From positions 248,001 through 312,000 of the forward strand of contig NZ_FMCQ01000002.1 of the NCBI RefSeq assembly GCF_900091605.1: DNA of 64,000 bases. The letters are read 5' to 3'. Positions 49,707 through 56,769 of this stretch are shown here, one piece after another. The position numbers and the translations under genes are program-made. Within the stretch, counting starts at the first letter, position 1, and each line of letters opens with the position of its first letter. The notes under the pieces were generated by a model. It did not search any database. It was not told the DNA's origin and saw only the letters and a program-made list of their open reading frames with translations. Origin of the DNA: Micromonospora tulbaghiae. Its GTDB lineage: Bacteria > Actinomycetota > Actinomycetes > Mycobacteriales > Micromonosporaceae.

Positions 49707-50440
49707 GGGTGTCTCCCGTGGATCGTCGGCGCCGGCGCGTGCGCGTCGGGTGAGGTCGCCGCGGTGTGCGGGGCGACGCGGTCGACGCGGTCGGCGAGGT
49801 CGGCGTAGGCCGCCTCGAACGCTTCGTCGGTGTCGACGCGGGCCGGGTCCGGCACGGACCAGTGCAGGCGGGGGCGGACCGGCCCGGTGAGCTCCTCGTG
49901 GGCGTTGTCGCAGACGGCGATGACCAGGTCGTCGTCCCGGACGACGTCGTCGACGTGTGCGGTGCCGGCCGGGTCGAGGTCGAGGGCGTGGCGGTGGGCC
50001 ACGGCGACCGCGCGGGGATGGACCCGGGGCGCCGGCCTGGTGCCGGCGGACGCGGCGTCGCCGTTGGTGCGTCGCTTCCACAGCGCCGCGGCCAGTTGCG
50101 AGCGGGCGGAGTTGTGGGTGCAGACGAAGACGACCCGATGCGCAGCCGCCAGCGGCGGCGGCGCGAGAGCGGAGAGGGCGGCCGGTCGGAGTCGCAAGTA
50201 GGTGCGCCGCCGGTCGCCCTCCGACCGGCCCCGGACGACGAGGCCGGCGTCGGTGAGGACCTTGACGTGGTGGGCGACCAGGTTCGTCGGCATGTCCAGG
50301 GCGTGGGCGATCTCCCCGGGGGAGGCGTCGCCCAGGGTGAGCGCGTCCACGATGGCCAGGCGGGCCGGATCGCCCAGCGCGGCGTGGATCCGCGCACGCT
50401 CGACCAGCGAATAATGCTCAATGTCCATTGACTCAATCAT
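49703..50440 (-). CDS. ArsR-ArsC fusion: repressor plus phosphatase-type reductase domain
   Basis: A 245-residue fusion. Residues about 10-95 are an ArsR winged helix (LGDPARLAIVDALTLG, then MPTNLVAHHVKVLTDAGLV). Residues about 100-225 are a low-molecular-weight phosphatase/ArsC domain with the loop CTHNSARSQ. No CxC sits in the DNA-binding helix. Such fusions are known in actinobacterial ars operons. The start is uncertain: ATG 50440, ATG 50428 or TTG 50464, none with a good ribosome-binding site. The end overlaps acr3 (ATGA). Confidence 0.82.
   Translation of the reverse strand: MIESMDIEHYSLVERARIHAALGDPARLAIVDALTLGDASPGEIAHALDMPTNLVAHHVKVLTDAGLVVRGRSEGDRRRTYLRLRPAALSALAPPPLAAAHRVVFVCTHNSARSQLAAALWKRRTNGDAASAGTRPAPRVHPRAVAVAHRHALDLDPAGTAHVDDVVRDDDLVIAVCDNAHEELTGPVRPRLHWSVPDPARVDTDEAFEAAYADLADRVDRVAPHTAATSPDAHAPAPTIHGRHP
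50427..50437 (-). promoter_or_regulatory. ATTGACTCAAT palindrome at the fusion gene's start
   Basis: An 11-bp perfect palindrome with a central C/G sits among AT-rich sequence (TGCTCAAT and TGAGTAAT flank it) right at the candidate start codons. In such GC-rich DNA this AT-rich dyad is likely an ArsR operator, and its position argues for a start at 50428 or a leaderless mRNA. Confidence 0.45.
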
Positions 50441-50507
50441 CGCTGAGTAATCCGGGAGCGTCAAGCCGGCATCGAGCGGATCGAAGCGCAGGGCGCCGCG
50501 CGGCGGT

Positions 50508-50891
50508 CTACCGCTGCGTCGCGGCGGTCGGCTCGCTCGCCAGCAGGCCGGCGAGCTGGCGCAGGATCTGTGGCCGCGCCCGGTAGTAGACCCAGGTGCC
50601 GCGCCGCTCGGCGTCCACCAGGCCCGCCTCGCGCAGGGTCTTGAGGTGGTGGGAGATCGTCGGCCCGGTCAGGTCGAACGCCGGCGTCAGGTCGCACACG
50701 CAGGCCTCGCCGCCGTCGGCGGAGGCGATCATCGACATCAGCTGCAGCCGTACCGGATCGCCGAGGGCCTTGAACGCGGGTGCCAGCACCGCGGCCGTCT
50801 CGGCCGGGACCCGGCGCTGCGCCAGCGGGGGGCAGCACGGCGCGTCGGCGTTGAGGTCGACGAGTGGGATCGGCGCCTGGTGCTTCGGCAT
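50508..50891 (-). CDS. arsR: ArsR repressor with CxC arsenite-binding motif
   Basis: A 127-residue ArsR. It carries the As(III)-sensing CVCDLTPAF motif in the helix before the recognition helix (LTGPTISHHLKTL), as in E. coli ArsR, plus an N-terminal ADAPCCPPL Cys pair. This makes it the best candidate for the true arsenite sensor of the island. ATG 50891 is immediately downstream of an AT-rich repeat region shared with the divergent small gene. Confidence 0.9.
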   Translation of the reverse strand: MPKHQAPIPLVDLNADAPCCPPLAQRRVPAETAAVLAPAFKALGDPVRLQLMSMIASADGGEACVCDLTPAFDLTGPTISHHLKTLREAGLVDAERRGTWVYYRARPQILRQLAGLLASEPTAATQR

Positions 50892-50968
50892 GCCTCTAGG
50901 TTGACATCTATCTAATCAGCGTGCAAATCTCTGTTTAGACAGGCATCTAGACAGGGTGCCCCGAGGAA
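50892..50968. promoter_or_regulatory. Divergent promoter with TAGACAGG direct repeats
   Basis: TAGACAGG occurs at 50936-50943 and 50948-50955, 12 nt apart, and the first copy lies in the dyad CTGT-TTAG-ACAG. TTGACA at 50901-50906 could be a -35 for the plus strand. The stretch is much more AT-rich than its surroundings and lies between the Cys-bearing arsR and the small CxxC gene, so it is a likely operator for both. Confidence 0.45.
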
Positions 50969-50980
50969 ATGAGGCTCGCC

Positions 50981-51130
50981 ATGTTCGGCTTCCCGCGTCG
51001 TCGGCCGTCAGTCCTGGCGGGAGTCCGGTTCTGCGACTCCTGTGCCCGGGTGTCCACTCCCGCGCAGCGGATCGACCGCCTCCACGACCGCGCCCGCACC
51101 GCCGCCTACGCGCTGACCGCTCCCCGCTGA
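50981..51130 (+). CDS. Small CxxC protein (49 aa) in the ars island
   Basis: A 49-residue basic protein with a single CxxC pair in VRFCDSCARVS and an Arg/Ala-rich C-terminus. ATG 50981 has GAGG 6 nt upstream; ATG 50969, four codons earlier, is also in frame. It starts just after the divergent ars promoter. The Cys pair invites a metal-, arsenite- or Fe-S-binding guess, but I recognise no named family. The frame is short, so its reality rests on the ribosome-binding site, position and Cys pattern. Confidence 0.55.
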   Translation: MFGFPRRRPSVLAGVRFCDSCARVSTPAQRIDRLHDRARTAAYALTAPR

Positions 51131-51181
51131 GAAGGGGCCACCGCCCTGCGGGTCACCCGTTCCCGCGCCTGGTACGCTCCG

Positions 51182-51204
51182 ATCGTTAATCGGCGATGGA
51201 CGAT
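51182..51204 (+). promoter_or_regulatory. ATCG/CGAT dyad before the third arsR
   Basis: ATCG (51182-51185) and CGAT (51194-51197) form an inverted repeat across an AT-richer core, with a further CGAT at 51201-51204, just before the AGAGGGAG ribosome-binding site. Possible autoregulatory ArsR site, but the arms are only 4 bp. Confidence 0.25.
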
Positions 51205-51214
51205 AGAGGGAGTG

Positions 51215-51544
51215 ATGGTGGGCGACCTCCTCGACCGCGGCACCGCGCAGACCTACGCCTCGTGGTTCCGGGCACTCGCGGACCCGACGCGGGTGCAGCT
51301 CGTGGAGTACCTGGCCCGCCACGCCCGGCCGATGAGCGTGGGGGAGATCGTCGCCGCCGTCGGGCTCGCCCAGTCCACCGTCTCCCAGCACCTGAAGATC
51401 CTCACCGAGGTGCGGTTCGTGCTCGTCGAGCCGGTCGGCACCGCACGCCACTACCGCATCAACGACGCCTGTGTCGGATGCTTCCCGTCCGCCGCCGACG
51501 TCGTCATGGGCCGCCCGGCTCCCGATCCGGTCGGAGCCTGCTGA
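51215..51544 (+). CDS. arsR: ArsR-family repressor with C-terminal Cys cluster
   Basis: A 109-residue winged-helix regulator: FRALADPTRVQLVEYLA, recognition helix VGLAQSTVSQHLKIL, wing EPVGTARHYRI. The DNA-binding helix has no Cys; instead the C-terminus carries NDACVGCFPSAADVVMG and a final Cys, a different sensing geometry from the CxC repressor at 50508. It heads a plus-strand unit with the ArsO-like flavoprotein and MFS gene. ATG 51215 is preferred; GTG 51212 and GTG 51218 are nearby. Confidence 0.85.
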   Translation: MVGDLLDRGTAQTYASWFRALADPTRVQLVEYLARHARPMSVGEIVAAVGLAQSTVSQHLKILTEVRFVLVEPVGTARHYRINDACVGCFPSAADVVMGRPAPDPVGAC

Positions 51545-51641
51545 CGGCCGGCCGCGCCGTCACCTGATCCCGGTCCGTGCCGTCCGCGCGGCACCACCGC
51601 ACCTCCTTGATTCGACAGTTCTCAATACAGAGGAGTTCCCG

Positions 51642-53057
51642 ATGAGTGTCCTGGACGAGTTGCCCGTCGTGGTGATCGGCGCGGGCCCGGTGGGTCTGGC
51701 CGCCGCCGCCCACCTGCGCGAGCGTGACCTGCCCTTCCTCGTCCTGGAGGCCGGCGACACCGCCGGCGCGGCGGTGCGGCAGTGGGGGCACGTGCGGGTG
51801 TTCTCCCCGTGGCGGTACAACGCCGACCCGGCCGCCCGCCGGCTACTCGACGACACCGGCTGGATCGCCCCGGCCGAGGACGCCCTGCCCACCGGCGCCG
51901 AGCTGGTCACCGACTACCTCCAGCCCCTCGCGGACCTGCCGCAGCTCAAGCCCCACCTGCGCTACGGCGCGCGGGTGGAGGCGATCAGCCGGCTCGGCCT
52001 GGACCGGCTGCGCACCGCCGGCCGCGGACAGACGCCGTTCCTGATTCGCCTCGCCGACGGCGACGAACTGCTGGCCCGCGCCGTCATCGACGCCTCCGGC
52101 ACCTGGGGCACCCCCAACGTCCTCGGCGCCTCCGGCCTGCCCGCCCGGGGCGAGAAGGACGCGGCGGCGTTCCTCGAACACGCACTGCCCGACGTGCTCG
52201 GCGCCGACCGGCGTCGCTTCGCCGGCCGGCGCACCCTCGTCGTCGGCGCCGGCCACTCCGCCGCGAACACCCTGCTCTCACTGGCCGAGCTGGCCACCGC
52301 CGAGCCCGGCACCGAGGTGATCTGGGCGATCCGCTCGGCCAGCCCGGCCCGCACCTACGGCGGCGGAGACGCCGACGCCCTGCCCGCCCGCGGCGCGCTC
52401 GGCGCCCGGCTTCGCGACCACGTCGACGCCGGCCGCATCCGGCTGCTCACCGGCTTCTCCGTGCACGCCCTCACCCCGGCCGAGGGCCGGGTCGCCGTGG
52501 TCGTGCGTCACGCCGACGGTAGCGATGAGCAGATGGTCGTCGACCGGATCGTCGCCGCCACCGGATTCCGCCCCGACCACTCGATCGCGGCCGAGCTGCG
52601 CCTGGACCTCGACCCGGTCATGGGCGCCACCCGCGCCCTCGCCCCGCTGATCGACCCGAACGAGCACTCCTGCGGCACCGTTCCCCCGCACGGCGCCGCC
52701 GAACTCGCACATCCGGAGGTCGGCTACTACGCCGTCGGCATGAAGAGCTACGGCCGCGCGCCGACGTTCCTCATGGCCACCGGCTACGAGCAGGTCCGCT
52801 CCGTCGTCGCCGCTCTTGCCGGCGACTGGGACGCCGCCCGCGACGTCCAGCTCGACCTGCCCGAAACCGGCGTCTGCAACAGCAACCCCGCCGACTCCAC
52901 CGGCACCGACGGCTGCTGCGGCCCCGACCCGGCCGCCCAGCCGGCCGCACAGGGGCTGACGACCGGAATCTCCGGGGGCCTGCTCTCCGCACCGCTCAAC
53001 CTGGTCAGCCTCGACACCCCGGCCGGAGGCCAGACCGGCGGCTGCTGCACCAGCTGA
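51642..53057 (+). CDS. arsO: ArsO-like flavin-dependent monooxygenase
   Basis: A 471-residue flavoprotein with two dinucleotide folds: FAD motif VVIGAGPVGLAAAAHL at residues 10-25 and NAD(P)H motif LVVGAGHSAANTLL near 203. Further motifs are DASGTWGTPN and VAATGFRPDHS. The C-terminus has several Cys (TGVCNSN, DGCCGPD, GGCCTS), unusual for plain monooxygenases and perhaps metalloid-binding. Proteins of this type are annotated ArsO in actinobacterial arsenic operons; the substrate is not certain. AGAGGAG precedes ATG 51642 and the stop shares a base with the MFS start. Confidence 0.82.
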   Translation: MSVLDELPVVVIGAGPVGLAAAAHLRERDLPFLVLEAGDTAGAAVRQWGHVRVFSPWRYNADPAARRLLDDTGWIAPAEDALPTGAELVTDYLQPLADLPQLKPHLRYGARVEAISRLGLDRLRTAGRGQTPFLIRLADGDELLARAVIDASGTWGTPNVLGASGLPARGEKDAAAFLEHALPDVLGADRRRFAGRRTLVVGAGHSAANTLLSLAELATAEPGTEVIWAIRSASPARTYGGGDADALPARGALGARLRDHVDAGRIRLLTGFSVHALTPAEGRVAVVVRHADGSDEQMVVDRIVAATGFRPDHSIAAELRLDLDPVMGATRALAPLIDPNEHSCGTVPPHGAAELAHPEVGYYAVGMKSYGRAPTFLMATGYEQVRSVVAALAGDWDAARDVQLDLPETGVCNSNPADSTGTDGCCGPDPAAQPAAQGLTTGISGGLLSAPLNLVSLDTPAGGQTGGCCTS

Positions 53058-54280
53058 TGACCACCACGACGGCGCCCGCCGGCCTCACGGCCGGCGGGCG
53101 TCACGGGTGGCGCGTCGTCGCCGCCCTCGCCGTCACCAGCACCATCGGGTACGGCACCCTCTACTACGCCTACGCGGTCCTCCTCGGCCCCATGGCCGCC
53201 GGCCTCGGCGCCTCCACCACCGCCGTCACCGGCGCGCTCACCGCCAGCGTCCTCGCCGGCGCGCTGATGGCCATCCCCGTCGGCAGGTGGCTCGACCGGC
53301 ACGGCGGACGAACCCTCATGACTGCCGGCTCGATCGCCGCCACCGCCCTCCTGATCGCCTGGTCCCAGGTCCGAACGGTCGGGCAGCTCTACGTCGTCAT
53401 GGTCGGCATCGGCATCGCCGGTGCGATGGTCCTCTACGAACCCGCTTTCGCCGTCGTCATCTCCTGGTTCGCCCCCGACAGACGCCCCGCCGCGCTGCTC
53501 GCGATCACCGTCGTGGCGGGGTTCGCCAGCACCATCTTCATGCCGCTCACCGGCGTACTGGCCGCCCACCTCGGCTGGCGCGGCGCGCTCCTCGTTCTTG
53601 CCGCCGTCCACGGCACGGTGACCATCCCCCTGCACGCCCTCGCCGTCCGCACACCGCCGCACCTCGCCCCCGCCACCCTCGCGGCGTCACCTGTCGTCCC
53701 GCGACAAGCGGCGGCCCGCGCCGCGATGCGCGACAGGCGGTTCTGGATCCTCGCCGCAGCCCTCGTCGCCCACGGCGCCGCGACCGGCACCATCGGCGTC
53801 CACCTCGTCGGCTATCTGACCAGCCGCGGCCACCCCGCGACCTTCGCCGCCGCCGTCGCCGGTCTCCTCGGCGTCCTGTCGGTCGCCGGACGACTCGTCC
53901 TCACCGGCGCCCGTCGCCGCCTCCCGATCACCGCCGTCGTCGCCACGGTCTTCGCCGTCCAGGCCGCCGCGGTCCTCGCCATGCCGTTCACCGCGGGAAG
54001 CCGGGTGGGCGCCGTCGTCACCGTCACAGGATTCGGCCTCGGCTTCGGCATCGCCAGCCTCGCCACCCCCGCGATCCTCGCCGACCGCTACGGAACCGCC
54101 GCCTACGCCACCATCGCCGGGCGACTCACCGCCCCCGTCACCACCGCCAAAGCCGCCGCACCCCTTCTTGCCGCCGTGCTTCTGGCGTACGGCGGCTACC
54201 ACCTCCTGCTCGCCGCGGTCACCACGGCCTGCCTTCTCGCCGCCGCCGCGATGCGCTCCGTCGGGAGCGGCAGGCCCTAG
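53057..54280 (+). CDS. MFS transporter linked to the ArsO-like gene
   Basis: A 407-residue protein with about twelve hydrophobic segments in two six-helix halves. The MFS loop motif between helices 2 and 3 reads GRWLDRHGGRTLM. Translational coupling with arsO (TGATG) suggests it exports the flavoprotein's arsenic-related product, or takes part in metalloid resistance. It lacks a partner GAPDH gene, so it does not look like a standard ArsJ system. Its TAG stop overlaps the stop of the convergent DUF2470 gene (CTAG). Confidence 0.82.
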   Translation: MTTTTAPAGLTAGGRHGWRVVAALAVTSTIGYGTLYYAYAVLLGPMAAGLGASTTAVTGALTASVLAGALMAIPVGRWLDRHGGRTLMTAGSIAATALLIAWSQVRTVGQLYVVMVGIGIAGAMVLYEPAFAVVISWFAPDRRPAALLAITVVAGFASTIFMPLTGVLAAHLGWRGALLVLAAVHGTVTIPLHALAVRTPPHLAPATLAASPVVPRQAAARAAMRDRRFWILAAALVAHGAATGTIGVHLVGYLTSRGHPATFAAAVAGLLGVLSVAGRLVLTGARRRLPITAVVATVFAVQAAAVLAMPFTAGSRVGAVVTVTGFGLGFGIASLATPAILADRYGTAAYATIAGRLTAPVTTAKAAAPLLAAVLLAYGGYHLLLAAVTTACLLAAAAMRSVGSGRP

Positions 54281-55059
54281 GCGAGCAGCGTCCGCAGCGC
54301 CTCGGCCAGGCCGGCGCCGGCGGTGACCGGGCGGGCGAAGGGCAGCCGGGTGTCGGTGTGGCCGTCCGGCCGCTCCGCGCGCAGCACGATGCCCTCGGCG
54401 TCCAGCGCGACCGGGACGACGCGCGCCGAAGCGGCGGGGTCGACGAGCGTGCCGAGCCGGTCGAGGACGTCGCGGTGGCAGCGCGTCAGGTGCGCGAGGT
54501 GGGCGGCCTCGTCGACGGCGATCGGATCCGGCCGGGCCGCGCGGTACGCGCCGAGGTCCACCGAGACGGGATCGGCGGTCCGGTCGAGGACGACCTCGTC
54601 CGGCGCGATCGCCCACAGCGCCACCGGGGGCAGGTCGAGCAGCGACATCACGGTGGCCGGATCGCAGGAGTCGAGGGCGGCCGGGTCGAACCGGCGGGCG
54701 GTGCCGAGGATCCGCAGCCGGGCGCGCACCCGGGAGCGTACGGCGACCGGGGCGAGGTGGGTCACGTCGAGGCGTACCGCACCGGTGTGGCCGCGCGCGG
54801 CGACCAGCAGGCCGCCGGTGCGGCTCATCGCGTCGACAGCGAGGACGACCGTGCCGTCAGGAAGGACGGCGTGGGCGGAGAGGAGGTCGGCGGTGGTGTC
54901 GCCGAGCGTTAGCCGCAGTGAGGAGGCGGCGGTCAGTACGCACCGGGCGGCGACGGCGTCGTGGGGCGTGGGGGTGCCCGTACCGCCCGCCGACGGCCCT
55001 GCGGCGACCGGGACGACACCGGCCGCCGGGGCCGGACGCCCCGCGGGGTGCAACGCCAT
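54277..55059 (-). CDS. DUF2470-type protein, heme/iron-utilisation-like
   Basis: A 260-residue soluble protein. The C-terminal 90 residues carry the DUF2470-like pattern (EAAHLAHLTRCHRDVLDRL, then GIVLRAERPDG and TRLPFARPV). The N-terminal half resembles the split-barrel flavin/heme-binding part of HugZ-like proteins (VAVRSRVRARLRILG). Such proteins are linked to heme or iron handling. This fits an IdeR-like box about 50 bp upstream. ATG 55059 has a GAGGAG site. Its stop overlaps the convergent MFS stop. Confidence 0.72.
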   Translation of the reverse strand: MALHPAGRPAPAAGVVPVAAGPSAGGTGTPTPHDAVAARCVLTAASSLRLTLGDTTADLLSAHAVLPDGTVVLAVDAMSRTGGLLVAARGHTGAVRLDVTHLAPVAVRSRVRARLRILGTARRFDPAALDSCDPATVMSLLDLPPVALWAIAPDEVVLDRTADPVSVDLGAYRAARPDPIAVDEAAHLAHLTRCHRDVLDRLGTLVDPAASARVVPVALDAEGIVLRAERPDGHTDTRLPFARPVTAGAGLAEALRTLLA

Positions 55060-55108
55060 GTCTGTCTCCTCGGCCGGGAAGGGTGAAGTCGGCCCAGGTC
55101 AGACGGTA

Positions 55109-55127
55109 GTAGGTAGGCTTACCTGTG
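55109..55127 (-). promoter_or_regulatory. IdeR/DtxR-like iron box upstream of the DUF2470 gene
   Basis: The stretch contains AGGTA-GGCT-TACCT, a dyad one base shorter than the AGGTTAGGCTAACCT core of DtxR/IdeR/DmdR boxes. It lies about 50 bp before the start codon, where a repressor could block the promoter. The missing base lowers certainty. Confidence 0.5.
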
Positions 55128-55154
55128 CAACGGCGGGTCGGGTGCCGAAGACGC

Positions 55155-55189
55155 GGCACGGGTCACGACGGTGACCGTCGTGACCCGTG
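55155..55189 (-). terminator. Perfect 16-bp hairpin after the DUF1540 gene
   Basis: Arms 55155-55170 and 55174-55189 pair perfectly over 16 bp with a 3-nt loop, 21 nt after the DUF1540 stop on the minus strand. It separates that transcript from the DUF2470 gene. Confidence 0.8.
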
Positions 55190-55209
55190 CGGGCGTGCTG
55201 TCCGGTTTG

Positions 55210-55506
55210 TCAGGCGGGCTGGTAGGTGAGGCAGTCGCTGACCGTGGCGCCCGGACCGACCGTGATCGACTCGGCGGTGCAGGCGAGGTTGGTGTTGTAC
55301 ACGCACTCGGCCCGCGCGCACGCGCCCACCGCGCCGGTGACCTCCTTCATCCCGCCGCTGAGCGACGACTCGACGAAGGTCGCGCAGGAGGCCGCGTCGG
55401 CGGTCGCCGCCACGGTGATCGCGGGGGCGTGACAGCCGCTGTCGTTGAAGCTGCACGCGGTGGCGGCGCATTCACGTACCGGCGGAGACTGCAACAGGGT
55501 CTTCAT
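55210..55506 (-). CDS. DUF1540 protein with two Cys-rich repeats
   Basis: A 98-residue protein made of two related Cys repeats. The first is CAATACSFNDSGCHAP followed by a Cys about 18 residues on; the second is CARAECVYNTNLACTAES followed by a Cys. The C-x4-C-x(5-6)-C spacing and the Asn after an aromatic residue are the DUF1540 signature. Function unknown, probably metal binding. ATG 55506 has GGAGG 4-5 nt upstream. An iron-box-like region lies 120-220 bp upstream, hinting at iron control. Confidence 0.85.
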   Translation of the reverse strand: MKTLLQSPPVRECAATACSFNDSGCHAPAITVAATADAASCATFVESSLSGGMKEVTGAVGACARAECVYNTNLACTAESITVGPGATVSDCLTYQPA

Positions 55507-56096
55507 GGTGCCTCCAAGTCATGCGGGCCGGCGGACGCGAACGGCCGGCCTCGTGGTGCTCGAATGCCATCTGGTATTTGCCGTGCGGCCGGTCCTCAAA
55601 CCCGTCGGCCGCCAGTGCGGATCATGCTCACCTTAACAACGGAATGCGGGTTTCGCGGCCGTTAGTCGCCGTTTCCGCGCGGAATCCCGAACGACGAAGA
55701 TAAGGCTTGCCTTGGTTAGGTGAGTCTTTCTTTACCCGCTGCCGGCGTGAAAGCGGATGCGTGATTTCCACCGGCCGGACCGCGGCTCATCTGCGGTTAT
55801 GCTTGCTGCCCACCGGCCGGATACCCGGCGGTCGCGGTGGAATGGGTGAGCGCGTGACGACCGTGTGTCCCGAAACGGCCGGCACCATTGCGGCCCGCGC
55901 CTAAATACCGGCCGGGAAATCGGCGATCGACGGGGATTCGCGACCGGCCCGGCGGCGGAATGCGAATCCGGAGACGGTGGGCGCGGGCGCCGCGTACGCG
56001 ACGGCATCCGGGCCGGTGTCACCGGTCGGCGCGGCCGTGGCACCCTGAGCGGACCGTGGGCCCGGTGCGGGCCCGGCGGATCCGGGCGGAGGCGGC
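55507..56096. other. 590-bp intergenic region between DUF1540 and VanZ genes
   Basis: No convincing gene: the open frames are Arg-rich shadows. It holds the DUF1540 promoter, the iron-box-like elements at 55626-55636 and 55696-55724, and the start region of the VanZ gene, with GGAGG at 56088-56092. Parts near 55600-55740 are more AT-rich than the surroundings. Confidence 0.6.
55696..55724 (-). promoter_or_regulatory. IdeR-like element(s) upstream of DUF1540
   Basis: TAAGGCTTGCCTTG (55701-55714) matches the centre of the IdeR-type sequence TAAGGCTTACCTAA. Directly after it comes TTAGGTGAG (55716-55724), a half-site. A second half-site, GCTCACCTTAA, lies at 55626-55636. No single full 19-mer is present; together they suggest iron-dependent control. 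Confidence 0.4.
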
Positions 56097-56675
56097 GTGA
56101 TCGAGGGATGGCACGGCTGGTTCGGCACGATCAACGGGGTCGTGCTGCTCACGGTGGCCGCGTTGCCGGCGGCCGCGCTCGTGGTGTGGCTCCTGGCCGG
56201 CAGGCGCGGCGGCACGCGGCCGGCACGGCGGAGGTCGCTGGCCGAGGTGGGCATCGTCTACGGGACCGTGCCGTGGGTCTGGATGATCATGCTGCCGGGG
56301 GACGGCGCCGGCGTGGTCCCCGGCCGGGTGAGCCTGGTGCCGCTGCGGGACCTGCTCACCGTCCTCGCGAGCGGGCCGCTGACGGTGACGGTCCAGATCG
56401 TCGGCAACCTGCTGGTGTTCGCAGCGCTCGGGTTCTTCGCCCCGCTGCGGTTCGCGGCGCTGGCGTCGGTGCCGCGGATCCTGGCGCTCGCGGCCGGCTG
56501 CTCGGCCGTGGTCGAGGTCGCGCAGTACGTCCTGCGGCTGGACCGGGTGTCCTCCGTGGACGACGTCCTGCTCAACACCGCCGGCGCCGGGCTGGCCGCG
56601 CTGGCGTCGCGCCGCTGGTGGCGCGAGCCGGCCGAGGTGTCACCGGCCGCCACCGGTCCGGCGCCGGTTCGCTGA
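56097..56675 (+). CDS. VanZ-like membrane protein
   Basis: A 192-residue protein with about four or five hydrophobic segments. It carries VanZ-family blocks: VSLVPLRDLL around residue 82, VGNLLVFAALGFFAPL around 102 and VEVAQYVLRLDRVSSVDDVLLNTAGA around 141. VanZ-type proteins affect glycopeptide susceptibility or the cell envelope in some hosts, but most actinobacterial members are uncharacterised. GTG 56097 has GGAGG 4 nt upstream. It is monocistronic, followed by a hairpin. Confidence 0.82.
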   Translation: MIEGWHGWFGTINGVVLLTVAALPAAALVVWLLAGRRGGTRPARRRSLAEVGIVYGTVPWVWMIMLPGDGAGVVPGRVSLVPLRDLLTVLASGPLTVTVQIVGNLLVFAALGFFAPLRFAALASVPRILALAAGCSAVVEVAQYVLRLDRVSSVDDVLLNTAGAGLAALASRRWWREPAEVSPAATGPAPVR

Positions 56676-56706
56676 GCGGGGCGCGGCCCGGGTTGCGCGG
56701 ACGGCA

Positions 56707-56738
56707 CGATGGGCCGGGCCTGCCGGCCCGGCCCATCG
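56707..56738. terminator. 13-bp hairpin between convergent VanZ and PIG-L genes
   Basis: Arms 56707-56719 and 56726-56738 are perfectly complementary with a 6-nt loop. It lies 31 nt after the VanZ stop and 31 nt before the PIG-L stop, so it can serve both transcripts. Confidence 0.75.
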
Positions 56739-56769
56739 CGTGCGTCAGGTCGACGCGATCAGTCTCCGC

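Noticed and set aside
53057..54280. ArsJ-type arsenylated-glycerate exporter
   Set aside because: There is no GAPDH partner gene beside it and the coupling is to an ArsO-like flavoprotein, so only a general MFS call is made.
55707..56096. Possible small genes in the 55.7-56.1 kb gap
   Set aside because: Short frames show no ribosome-binding site, no hydrophobic or conserved pattern and shadow-like composition.
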